Source of the DNA: Diphasiastrum complanatum
Taxonomy: Eukaryota > Streptophyta > Lycopodiopsida > Lycopodiales > Lycopodiaceae
Assembly (NCBI GenBank): GCA_029204225.1
Contig: CM055094.1
Span: forward strand, 22,878,657 to 22,942,656
Reading direction: 5' to 3'
Length of the DNA: 64,000 nt
Both the position numbers and the translations under genes were made by a program. Below are positions 1 through 10,754 of the stretch, one piece after another (position 1 is the stretch's first letter; every line of letters starts with the position of its first letter). The notes beneath the pieces were generated by a model. The model did no database searches. It was not told where the DNA came from and saw only the letters and a list, made by a program, of their open reading frames with translations.

Positions 1-800
1 TCTTTTGAACTATTGTGTTTGATAAGCTAGAGGCACAATTGGGAATGCATTGAGTAGTACAAATCATCCTTAGTTGAATGGACAATCTGAGAGAATTAAC
101 CAAATTTTGGAAATATGCTTAGGGTGTATGTACCAAGCACACATGATGGGAGAAATTGCCTATAATAGTAAGAAGAATACATCTACAAAATGAGCCCTTT
201 CGAGCTTAATTTAGTTTTACAACAACTAGTCTTGTTACAGTAGGCATGCCTAGTGCTAATAAATTTCTAACTCAAATGAATGTAATACTTAAGTTGGCAT
301 GGAAAAATGTGAAATGAGCAATGGATCAAGCTAAGGTATATGTTGTTCAGAATTAGCACACTAAGGAGTTCAAGGACGAAGACACAATGTTTCTCCAGAT
401 TCTTAATGACTCGGCTTCTCTGAAGGCACGGAAGTGTAATAAATGACCATGGAAAATTGTTAAAGATACATGATGTTGCTTATGATTTGGTGTTGCCTCA
501 AGATTGTGAAGTTCATCCCATTTTTCATATTTCATGTTTAAAGAGGGCTTTACATGATGGAGATACTTTCTTAACCGATAAACTTGTTTTTTGTTGTTTT
601 TAGGACCATGAGGCAATGATGCACAAACCAACGAGAGTATCAGACTGGAGGCAAAGGCGATTGCGTAATCGTTTGCACCGCATATACTTGGTTGCGTGGC
701 ACGGTAGACCTCTTAGTGATGCTACATGGGAGATTGTGCATGGTTTGCCATCAAGGATGATGTTTCTTCAGGTGGGAAGGGATGTCACATTCTTCTATAT
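1..800 (+). pseudogene. Ty3/gypsy integrase C-terminus and chromodomain remnant
   Basis: This is the 3' end of a Ty3/gypsy polyprotein and is badly decayed. The peptide NGQSERINQILE can be read at 77-112, the usual end of the integrase catalytic core where the polynucleotidyl-transferase Glu lies. A second block at about 451-555 reads GKLLKIHDVAYDLVLPQD, then VHPIFHISCLK, the segment between integrase and chromodomain. At 616-760 the reading LHRIYLVAWHGRPLSDATWE is a chromodomain, which in chromoviruses steers integration to particular chromatin. Stops and frameshifts separate the blocks. The left end runs off the window, and no LTR could be recognised downstream. Confidence 0.75.
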
Positions 801-2261
801 CCTTGTTTCATTATAAAAATTGTAAATATCCATAGTAAGAAATATACTAGCCTATGGTGATTTTGTGAATGCACGTGAAAAGCAGGTTCACTAGCTTGAA
901 ACGATGTGCTTAGGTTTTTATTAGATTTGGCACAAGGTTACTAAGCAGTGGGTCTCATTTAAAGTCAACACCATCTACGTAAGACACCTCCATGGTTGAT
1001 TCTTGAATGACTTGTTTGGTGGGTTTTGGCATCAAAAGGTACTAAATTACCTTGAACCCACCCTTTGACTGAATCATTCATTCCAACCTCCAAGCATCAA
1101 ACTCACTAAGCATTTTAAGGACTTGCAACTCTACAATTTTTCCAGAACCAGCAAAGTTTGTAATAAAGATAGCATAAAGAGCAAGACAAAAAGAGATATG
1201 AAGCTACCACAAATCATCTTATTGACTTCTAAATATAAAGCCTCATCCACTTCACTTGATTTTTTGCGCTTCTTGTTGTTTGATATCTCTGCTCTATTTG
1301 ATGTCTCTGCCCGAGATTGTGCCATATCACTGCCATCATCGCTTTCACTAACACAAAAACCAATTTAAATAGCAGGAAGATACAGTGTTTAATCATTGCT
1401 ACATGTGATACAATGCCTCTAGACATATGATACTTTCAATATGTATGAAAATGCTTATATTTAAGGTCTTCAAGAATGATGAACAAATATATCAATTTCA
1501 CCATTTTTTTGTGATTATGACGGAAGCCACAAATGCTTTTTGAACATATAGATTTAAATCCAGCAATGTTAGTTGTGAAGTGTCCACAAAACTTTCAACA
1601 CTTTGTAGCAAACTAGAGAAAATTCTTTTGTAGTGAAAGATAATAGTCTACTATAATCAAGTAAAAAACACCACTGTAGGTACATGCACCAACAAAATAA
1701 AATGCATTCGATTTCCATTATCCCAACAATGGCATACTTGAAAGAAACAAGGCACAAATGCATATAATTGTTTTTTTGCTTATTACTAGGTGAAAGAACC
1801 CGCCTTGCTTAACAAAAGGCTTCCTTAAAATTTCAAAACAAATGCTCAGAATGAATGGGATTGGAGTTTGTACAATCTCGTTCAATTGACAATTTCACTG
1901 GCACACATTAGTTGTACTGACCTCTAACTTAGGGTGTTCATTACCAAAGATATAAACTCAGTAAATCCAGTCGTTAGATTTTGCCTTACTAAATGTATCG
2001 TGTAATAATAATTGGGAAATAATTATACTTATAACACAAAACTACAAGTCATGATAAGGTCGACAACACCACAAAATTGCAAAACAAGCATAGGGTCGTT
2101 TGAAAAAATTGATAGATCATGGTGAGAAAACAATTCATGGTCCACAAAAACTATTGGTTTGGGTCATCGTAGTTTTCTTTGAGTGCAAATTGTTGGCCAA
2201 TACATAATGCACTTAGCATGTGACAAGGGTAAGCCCTCACATATGCATTTGTATGTGTTTG

Positions 2262-2294
<33 letters not shown>

Positions 2295-4769
2295 ATGTGC
2301 ATGTGCGTGTGTTAGCTTTACTCATTCCAAGATTTTTGCCCTTTTTAAATCTCCATGAAATTCTTGTATTTATCATTTTGTTTCTACTATCTAGTTCCAA
2401 CTCTGAACAATTTGCCTCCCTATGCAAGAATGTTTGCCTGCTTGCTTCAATCTATGAGTTGAATGTAGTCCGTAAGTAGGTATGTCTATTGATTTTCAAT
2501 AGGTTATTGGCCCACAAATGTGAAAGTCCAAGAGGCTATTCCATTGCTACACTCTTTTGCTATGGACATGCAGTACATTAAGGGCTTATTTGATATTATG
2601 GGCCCTGAACCCATTTCGCGCAACAAGAACAATGACTACTTTACTTGGACGGTAGTGATTATTTTTGGGAACAATGTTTATGTATGTTAAAAAGGCAATA
2701 CTTATCGATTCATAGGTTGGAAGAGGGGTGCACTATTTTTTACAGGACCTTTTGCCCTACTTTTTTAAACTAAAGACTTGGCCTTGATTCTGTAGAGTAT
2801 AAATAGGAAGCAAAGACATTCATTTGGCAAGTTCTTTGTAGGACACACGTAGCTCTTGCTTGTTGGGAATAAGTTATTGACTATAGTTAATGTTCTTTCT
2901 ATATTCTTAATTTTCTTTTCTTGTATGTCCTCTTTTTGTGTAGCCTATCAAAGTCAAACCCCTAACCTCAACAAGGAAAGGAAAGGACTTCACAAACACG
3001 CCACATATTGGGGGACTTCTACATTCTTAGTTGGAGGATGCTATTTGCTTCATCTTTTATGATGTATTTGTGCTTAACATAATCCTGAAATTTTGCGTTT
3101 TTCTTTTTTTAACCATTTTTCAATGGCTACAAGTAGTGATTTTCAATGCCTAGTTTTTGTTACAGATCTAAAATTTTACTTGACTCTAGTCCATATATAA
3201 AAGATTTTTGGAGTGCTTTCAAGCCAATTATCTATTTTTACAGAACCATTTTTGGCAAATTCATACAGCACCTTATTTTCTTGTTGTAGATCTTCAACAA
3301 TCTTCAATGCTCGTTATCACAAGCTCCTCTCTCCAACCTCATGAAACTTGAACGCCAATGTCAAGAATGATCCTCCCAACCATAGGCACCCTTTGAGTCC
3401 AACTACCTTCTATTCTTGGCACCAAGGCACATGGCATCCAACTGTGGGTGATTAGTCCACTTAGCATGCAAGCTACCTATGACCCATGAATACTGAATGA
3501 CTCATATGCTACCACCCCCATGCCCCGCCATGGACATGTGACCCATCACCTCGGTTACTTGTCGGCTAGCTTCTCGTCATTGACAGCTAGGATCCTGACG
3601 GTCACGATCCTCTAACAACTTGTTAGGCAATCACACTCAGTCACAACTTGCCACGCACCGATCTCGACTTGCCCTCTTCAATTACCGGCATTCGCTATCT
3701 TTTGGCCTTAATCCCTTCCATAATCGAAAAGTGCCGATGTCATACTAGAGTCGACGCTTCACGATCCTGCCCTTCTCTTGTAAGTCATCAATCCTCGATG
3801 ACAGACAAGTGCTCAAACTTTTCAACATAGAGTATGCAAAAGGTCAACTTAAGATAAGTGTGCCATGGACTCGTAATTTTCTTCAATGTGAATTGGAATG
3901 GTCTTACAAGGTATCGATTGCCACTGCTTGAAAATTACCATCCACTTGGAAAAACAAAAGAAAATTTGTGGCGTTTACGATCATCAGCACCAATAGCTTC
4001 CCCAACAAAAAATCACTTAGTTCCCATGGGTAGAGAGAGAAGTGGCCGACCAAAGGTTCAAAAAGCATTCATATGATTGGTATTTGACATGTCTCATCCA
4101 CGGCTAGGGGAAAAAATTACAATGTCTTCCTTCTAGCCAATGTAGTAAAGAGTGTGGCTCTTAGGTTTTGTTAAGTATCAAAGTACAAAGTAGATTCATA
4201 CACAAATGAATACCGCATCAGCATGGAATGCCATGAAAGATAGGACTTTATGCATCTTCACTCCAACTTGTGCAAAGTTATATGTATGGAGATCACTAGT
4301 CATGGGTTGAAGATGACATTTCTAAAAGTTTTCACTTGACCACTTCTAATAACCATTGGTCTAACTTGAATGCATGCAAGCAATTTGTGGAGATTTTGTT
4401 GGTCCCTTGCTATTGCAAGGTGGTTAAGGGCTTGGGATTTGACTCCAATCAGAAAATGATAAGCATACTTGATTGTTGGTCTCTCCATGCATCAAAGGAG
4501 TTATTTAACAAGATGAAAGATAAACACCTTAAGATCGGCGTTGGTTTTGTGCCTGCAAATTGCATTGACAAGCTTCAGACTACGAAAGTTATTCTTTCAA
4601 AATCTCTCAAGAATGGTTTCAAATTGCAAAATGCAGAGTGAAGGTCTACTCAAGTTAAACAACAACTGCAACAAAGAGTTTCCCCAAAATAAGTCATGCT
4701 TGACATATCCATTAACAGATTGAACAGTCTGGTTGATGTTGGTTGTGGAATGCTTGTAGTTGTGGCTAC
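801..4769. other. Non-coding stretch, no gene recognised
   Basis: Both strands contain only short open frames (under about 100 codons) with no recognisable domain. Composition is AT-rich, with one GT microsatellite listed separately. A more GC-rich patch at about 3400-3830 has no clear coding signal. No LTR termini with adjacent primer-binding sites were seen. Confidence 0.5.
2264..2293. repeat. (TG)15 microsatellite
   Basis: An uninterrupted TG dinucleotide run is followed by an imperfect GTGCATGTGC stretch. The Cys-Val frames it generates are artefacts of the repeat. Confidence 0.95.
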
Positions 4770-4777
4770 CATAGAGG

Positions 4778-5220
4778 CATAGAACCCACGGTTCCCAGGA
4801 CCATGGGTCCTGGGAACCATGGGAGGGAACCGTACCACAGCTCATTGAACCGTGGTATGGTTCCTGCAATTAATTAATTAATTAATTTTTTTTTTTTTGC
4901 CAATCTCCCCCCAAAATAGTTTTTGGCCCTCATTTTACAGTTTTTGGGCTGTTTATGATAATTCGAACTGTAAAATAGAACTGTAAAAATCCACAGACAC
5001 AGATTTCACAGATTTCACAGAAGACAGACACAGATTTTACAGATATCACAGACACACACTTTTTTTGGCCTTTTTTTGCATATTTTTAGGCTGTTTTTTG
5101 GGAACAAAAAATGATTAACTAATTAATAAGTATGGTTCACCACGGTTCCCCCTTAAAATTTCTGAGAACCGTACGGTTCTCAGAACCGTGGTGAACCGTA
5201 CATGGTTCATTAATTCTATG
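4778..5220. mobile_element. hAT-like MITE, 443 bp, with 8-bp target duplication
   Basis: A perfect 8-bp direct repeat CATAGAGG flanks the element at 4770-4777 and 5221-5228. Inside it, the element begins CATAGAA and ends TTCTATG, a perfect 7-bp terminal inverted repeat. Next to both ends lie several copies of a GGTTC/GAACC motif in both orientations (GGGAACCGTACCACAG, TGAACCGTGGT, CCGTACGGTTCTCAGAACC), resembling the subterminal transposase-binding arrays of hAT elements. The middle is AT-rich with repeated CACAGA motifs and no open frame. An 8-bp duplication plus short inverted repeats is the hAT signature, so a non-autonomous hAT element is inferred. No transposase gene for it is present in the window. 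Confidence 0.85.
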
Positions 5221-5665
5221 CATAGAGGATATGGTTGTAAAAGGCTAGTTAGTCAATATATGGGTTGATTAGCCCATTTGATGTTGAGATTTGCAATGAG
5301 GCTGTTGAATCGAATCTCCTTATTTAATACAGCTCTACCAGAACTATCCACAGAGTCTGAATGCAATTGTCTAGACTTTGAATTGATGGAAATCGATGAA
5401 GTGGCCAAAGAACTCTCCAAAGTATTGCATGATGTCAACAGGCTTTCTCTCGGTTCTCTCAACCTAGCTTAACTAGTTAGAGTTAAACTACTGCAATTCA
5501 GAAGTTTGGACACCTAAGTATGTAAGTTTCAAGCCAATATCCAGTAAAATTCACACACACACACTTTTCACTTTTTCTTTCATCCAATTGAACGCTAGCA
5601 TTATGAGATTTTGATTTGTTTTGACAAATCATTCAATGTGTTTGCCTAATTCTGTAAGAGGCTAC

Positions 5666-6322
5666 AATATTGTACTTTGTGCATTACAGACAAAATTTGT
5701 GCCCCCATTTCTCTAAACCTGTCCATCTTAGACCTCTTTTCTCAGTTTCTATTTATGCTTTGCAGACGCACTCCTTCAGTTTCAATATTTATTTATGGCA
5801 TAAAAGCATAGCTCAAGGAACATGGGTTTCTTATACAACAAAAAAAAAATATTTTTTCATTTCAAAAACCCTAATCTTCATTGACTACATAGCCCACCTT
5901 AGCCTTCGGAAAATACCCCTCTCCATCACTGCCCCCTTTCTATCTTGTGCTTTATCCTGTATTGATCCAAATATTGTGTTCTATCATTGTAAGACAATAT
6001 TGTACTTTGTGCAGTACCAACAAAATTTGTGCCCCCGTTTCCTGTCCGTCTTAGACCTGTTTTTCAGTTTGTATTTATGCTTTGCAGACGCACTCCTTCA
6101 GTATCAATATTTATTTATGACATAAAAGCATAGCTCAAGGAACATGGGTTTATTATACAACAACAACAAAAAATTCTTTTTTCATTTCAAAAACCCTAAC
6201 CTTCATTGACTACATAGCCCACCTTAGCATTCGGAAAATACCCCTCTCCATCACTGCCCCCTTTCTATCTTGTGCTTTATCCTATATTTTATCCAAATAT
6301 TGTGTTCTATCATTGTAAGACA
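5666..6322. repeat. Tandem duplication, two units of about 330 bp
   Basis: The segment from AATATTGTACTTTGTGCA at 5666 recurs at 5996 with the same order of landmarks (AAATTTGTGCCCCC, GCAGACGCACTCCTTCAG, CATTTCAAAAACCCTAA, TGTGTTCTATCATTGTAAG). The offset is 330 bp at the start and 326 bp at the end, and the copies differ by small substitutions and indels. A 151-codon open frame crosses both units but translates the same repeat twice and has no known domain, so it is not called as a gene. Confidence 0.85.
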
Positions 6323-6997
6323 GATTGGTGTGTTTGCTAATTAGCATCTACTTGCATCAAAATATCTACAACATCATGTGTGTCTACTCAAATCTTACGT
6401 GAATCATCGGTCCAGATTGAGTTTGGGGGATATAATGGCTCGTCCTCTCATCTCGCCACGACCGTGGCTCAACAAGAGGACTTGTCATTTTATCCTTACA
6501 GTGGGCCTTTAAACAATCCTTATCTAGTCCTTGAGACTCGGAGCAACCAGGCACATAATATGACTGGCAATTCCGAATTTATCAGCTACAACTAAGTAAT
6601 AAGGCAAGAGTTGAAAGGTGATGAAAATCAGTACCAATTGCTGGCTGCTCACCTGCCAACTGAAAGCATTTCCCAACTGTCTTCATAATCACTTGCTTGG
6701 TAATCACTATCACTATAATCAGAAGACTCGGACGATGCCGACGATGAGGATAACGACGATGTAGGCATCATTGATTACTGTAAAAATCAGCTTTGCAATG
6801 ACCCACTTCCAAACTTGCGTTGCTTCACAAAACCAACGCAAAAATCGAACTCAAAACTGCTACTACTAGACCCACTAGTCTATTATTCCGGGAAATATAT
6901 GTATATGGGTGTATATTATCTTGTAAAAATAAAATCAGCAATGCCGTCTCTTATGTTTTTGATAGACAGCCCAAAGATAGGAATAGCAATGGAGAAG

Positions 6998-7034
<37 letters not shown>

Positions 7035-7254
7035 GAGGAAACCTGGTGCTTATGCCCCTCTCTCCTTTTAAGTGTTTCACACCAAGAAAGATTACTTGCT
7101 TGAAAAGGCTCACTCTTTTTCTTTTTCTTTTGCAGCTCAAGGTACATATATTCCTTGCTTCACACCAACATCCCTTCCTCCAAGAGAAAAACACCTCTTC
7201 TTTTTCTTTTGCTATAGCTTCCTTTCATATACATCAACATGTATCCAACAACAA
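6323..7254. other. Unrecognised stretch with a possible acidic coding relic
   Basis: Two short + strand frames (6380-6595 and about 6720-7003) have fairly protein-like composition. The second begins with an acidic run, SEDSDDADDEDNDD, at about 6722-6763. Neither has a recognisable domain, and they lie in different frames with a stop between. They could be remnants of one exon or chance. Polypyrimidine-rich sequence follows at 7100-7220. Confidence 0.25.
7002..7030. repeat. (GA)n microsatellite
   Basis: GA dinucleotide run of about 14 units, followed by GGAAAGAGG. Confidence 0.95.
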
Positions 7255-7257
7255 GAG

Positions 7258-7400
7258 GGTCGGCTCACTTGATTAGCACGGTATCCAAAGTTTATTTGGT
7301 CTCGGGTTCAAGACTCGAAACCAAGAAGCACCTACATTGGACCTTCACAAGAAGGTCAAGTCAATTTTGGAGCACAACTTAGTCTCTTAATGTATTATGG
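7258..7400 (+). mobile_element. Possible tRNA-derived SINE
   Basis: GGCTCACTTGATTAGCACGG (from about 7262) resembles a Pol III A box. GGGTTCAAGACTCGAAACC about 35 bp downstream resembles a B box. The order and spacing match the tRNA-like head of plant SINEs. No poly-A tail or target duplication could be fixed, so the 3' limit is a guess. A weaker look-alike occurs near 35310. Confidence 0.35.
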
Positions 7401-8398
7401 AATGGGCCACTTCACCCATTCTAGTAGTGCACAAAGGGCTGCCAATGGCGAGCATGGCAGAGACATAGCTTCGCCCCTTCTGTTTTTTGAACTTAGCGGA
7501 ATCAATTAGACCCTTGGGCCATTCAATTACCTTAATGGCAACGATTATCAAAAACTAACTATTTATTTATAGATTGTCCATTCTAACAAGTCAGGATGCC
7601 TCAATTTTGGCAAGATCAACCATAGTTAACATTATCATTTTACCAAGTGTTGGGATGATATTTAAATTTTTTATACAAAGCAGGTCTTGGTTTTACACTT
7701 TTTTAGAAAAATCAATGTAAGTTAGTATACTAGTTGCTGGCTGGTATTAGCCTGACATTTATAACAAAGGTGATACGACCCAGATATTATTTCAGATATA
7801 ACCATATAGACATTGTTGAAAGTCATACTTTTTTTAAGAGTATTACACAATTATTAAGGCATGACCTTCATTAACATGCAATCTGCATATAATTGAACAA
7901 TTTGTAGTACCCACAAATATATTTGGGGCACCATGAATAATACGTATTCAAATATATAAGTTTCGGGTACCAAGAAAAATTTGATACTATATTGGAAGCA
8001 TTACAAAGTCTATATGTTTGCCCCGAGTATGGGTATCAATATGAGTATTGACAGGGCTTAAAACCAAGCCTAGTAAGGTATCAACTCTAGTATCATAAAA
8101 TCAAATATTAGCTGGTTTAATTCCTTAATATCCAAGTTGACACCAGTCAAGCACATATATATGTTGACTACTTTAGGACGCATATCTGAAAAGTCAACCA
8201 ACTTTTCATCTAATATGAAAGACATTTTCTGTATGTCCTGCAAAATAAAACAGAATCACAAAATTATAATTAGATGAAGATCAAGTATTATTAGTGAAAA
8301 CTTATTAATACGTTGTATCTTTCACAAAAAAAACGTAATAAGTACAATTGTCTACCTCAAGGAAAACGACACAAACAAAACACAATACATGAGCTTCG
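7401..8398. other. AT-rich non-coding stretch, nothing recognised
   Basis: No open frame of note on either strand and no clear terminal repeats or primer-binding sites. Confidence 0.5.
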
Positions 8399-8515
8399 TG
8401 TGAAGGATTTCAGATCATTCAAGATCCAATCTATGTCTCGGATCTTTGGTTACAAAAAAGAGCAAACCACAATCCTGCCAATGTGAAAATGATCTACTCT
8501 CTTTATGAAGACATG
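8399..8515 (-). mobile_element. Copia LTR end fragment
   Basis: TGTGAAGGATTTCAGATC and the next 100 bp match the end of the LTR at 60200-60779 (TGTGAAGAATTTCAGATC, then GATCTTTGGTTA in both). No primer-binding site follows on the low-coordinate side, so this is probably the outer end of a 3' LTR of a - strand element whose interior is largely deleted. Confidence 0.55.
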
Positions 8516-9457
8516 TGACTCCACTTGCTGGAAAAATGTTTTTCTTGGACTCGTCACAAAAGAATGTGGAAGAACCACCTCCTTCATGCATGCACCTAGC
8601 AACATCTTTTTCCATATGATCAAAGAAATCATTAGCAACAACCTTTTCCAAGGAAGAACCTTCACCACCTCCCTTGATGAAGTTAGATCTTTCCTTACCT
8701 TTTGCATGCTTGTACTTGCCATGAAAAACCATTGAAACACCATCATTATCCTCAAGACTAGCCAAGTTAGCACAAAGATGAACATCTCCAAGAAGCATAG
8801 TAGATCTTGACCTAGATCTAGCATAAGGAAGCTTTTTAGACTTTGCATAAAATACACCAATCTTATTGATGCTAAAAGGTAACTTTGGAAAGTTGAGACC
8901 AATCTCCTTTTCCATTCCATCCTTTTTGTTAGCCATAGCAAAAGCATCAAGCTTGAAAAGTCTACCTTGTCTATTGCCCCTAGCAACCAAGATTTCTTCC
9001 TTTGTAATGAAACAAGCATCACCACCAAACTTTACCATGTATCCTTTCTCTATCATTTGACCAACACTTAGCAAATTCTTTGAAAGTGAAGGAATGTAAA
9101 GAACACCATCAAGTTTTGCTTTCCTATTTGTAGAGAGACAAATAGGAATTGAACCAATACCTTCAATCACACACTCACCACCATTGGCCACGTGAATTGC
9201 TTTCTTGGCTCCATCATAAGTGACCAAAGAAGTAAAGAACTCCTTGTGACTAGTCATGTGTGAACTAGCTCCACTGTCAATCCACCATGAATCGTTGGCA
9301 CCTTCACTTTTGATATTAGACTTGAAGAACACATCAAAAGAGAATCACCACCACCTAGATCCTCATCATTAGTAGTTAAGTTGATTTGCTTGCTACCTTC
9401 ATCTCTTTGCTTCTTCAAACATTCATTAGCAAAATGTGGTCCACAAAATTTGATCAA
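8415..9457 (-). pseudogene. Truncated copia gag-protease polyprotein
   Basis: Read on the - strand, 9330-9457 gives the end of a gag zinc-knuckle region (HFANECLKKQRDEGSK). A 305-codon open frame (9332 to 8415) follows, with the aspartic protease motif WWIDSGASSHM and the start of the GAG-pre-integrase region (SLSKNLLSVGQMIEKGYMV, CFITKEEILVARG). After about residue 160 the sequence no longer matches copia pol, and the frame runs on without a stop into the LTR fragment below it. Integrase, RT and RNase H are missing. A close relative lies at 59082-59900. The two need a frameshift between the knuckle part and the protease frame. Confidence 0.75.
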
Positions 9458-10134
9458 TCATTAGTGATGGAATTTCAATATATTAAATATAATCACCTTC
9501 CATCTGATGATGGAATAGAATCGAAAATCGTGTGTTATAGTCTTGTTTTTTATGGACAACCAACTTCAATCAGTATTGAAGACTAGTTGACTAGGTTGGA
9601 AGTTTATTTTTGACATCACCATTATTCTGATGAAGATAAAGTCAACATAGCCTCAATATGTTTTCAAAGACAAGTTTGAGCATAGTGGGATACTCAAGCA
9701 CATCCAATCACAAGCTTTGGAGTAAATTGCTTGCATTGATAGTACTACAAGACTCTATGTGAAATCATTTGTATCTCTCACGGACGTCTCTGACTCCTCT
9801 ACATCTGATCACAGACTACAATCGTCTCTAATGCCTGAGGAACAAGCGCAAAATCTCTACACCATAGTTCTTCATTCCGTAATTGAATACTCAAACTCCA
9901 ATAATTTCTAGTAACTCCTTCACTCTTTGGTGGATGCAATCAGCTTGATACATGATCACGCATTTGTTTTTAAAACCAGTCCTACATCGTGGCGGGAGTT
10001 GTTCTACACTAGTTTCTTTCCTCCCATTTGGATCGAACAAGTGGTAACAGAGCCTCTCGGCTTACTAGTTTTGTCTCCTTCGTTCGTTCCATTCATCCAC
10101 CCGATTCCACAAGTTGGTATACCAACTCAGAGTC
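9458..10134. other. Non-coding stretch with one primer-binding-site-like motif
   Basis: No gene recognised. TGGTAACAGAGCC at 10042-10054 (+ strand) is close to the initiator-tRNA-Met-complementary primer-binding site of plant LTR elements, so the sequence just before it may be an LTR end. Its partner LTR was not found. Confidence 0.35.
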
Positions 10135-10754
10135 TGTCAGCAGTGGAGAGCGGTCCAGTAGACGATGTGGCGCGTCGCGTGCGCACCTGCAGACCGTGCG
10201 TGGGATCCCATCCCCATCGCCTAGCCACCCATCATCATTCCCCTTTGACCACAAAAGGGCTGGTACTAGGGGACAAGGGTACATTGTCTACAATGAGCTT
10301 ATGTGTAGGTTTTTACTCTCCATTGCTTATGGGACAAATGCACTATTTTTGGTGCCTTTTTGTACACAGCTGCTTTGTGCGTAGCTTGCATCCTCCAACA
10401 GTCCCACTCAAGCGAGCACAGGGCGAAGAAAACCCCCACTTGCTCATTCAAGACGAGAAAACTTGCTCTAATACCAAATCAGAGTTTGTCGACAGCGGGG
10501 AGTGGTCCAATAGACAATGTGACACATCGTGCGCACCTATGGGCCGCACGTGGAACGCATCCCCACTTCCTAGCCATGCGCCATCATTCCTCTTTGACCC
10601 CAAAAGGGCTGGTACTAGGGGAAAAGGGCACATTGTCTACAATGAGCTTATATGTGGGTTCTGTTTTAGTCTCCATTTGCTTATGGGGTGAATGCACTCT
10701 TTTTGGTGCCTTTTCAGACGTAGCTGCTTTGTGCATAGCTTGCATCCTCCAACA
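10135..10754 (-). mobile_element. TRIM-like miniature LTR element
   Basis: Two direct repeats of about 266 and 268 bp (10135-10400 and 10487-10754) are separated by only 86 bp. Both begin TGTC on the + strand and end GCATCCTCCAACA, giving TG...CA termini. Shared landmarks include AAAAGGGCTGGTACTAGGGG and ACATTGTCTACAATGAGCTTAT. On the - strand the spacer starts with TGGTATTAGAGC a few bases after the upper repeat, a primer-binding site for initiator tRNA-Met. There is no coding capacity. This fits a terminal-repeat retrotransposon in miniature. Similarity runs about 18 bp past the lower repeat (ATACCAA-TCAGAGT), so a larger tandem array is also possible. No target duplication was seen. Confidence 0.65.

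Noticed and set aside
2164-2479. Open frames on both strands across the GT microsatellite
   Set aside because: Cys-Val or Thr-His runs are translations of the repeat; no flanking domain.
5670-6125. 151-codon + strand frame
   Set aside because: It translates the two tandem units, repeats its own peptide, and has no known domain.
7258-7330. A functional tRNA gene
   Set aside because: Box-like words are present, but no acceptor stem or cloverleaf could be formed; a SINE head is the better reading.
10042-10054. A separate + strand LTR element ending at about 10040
   Set aside because: Only the primer-binding-site-like word is visible; no matching LTR or coding part was found.
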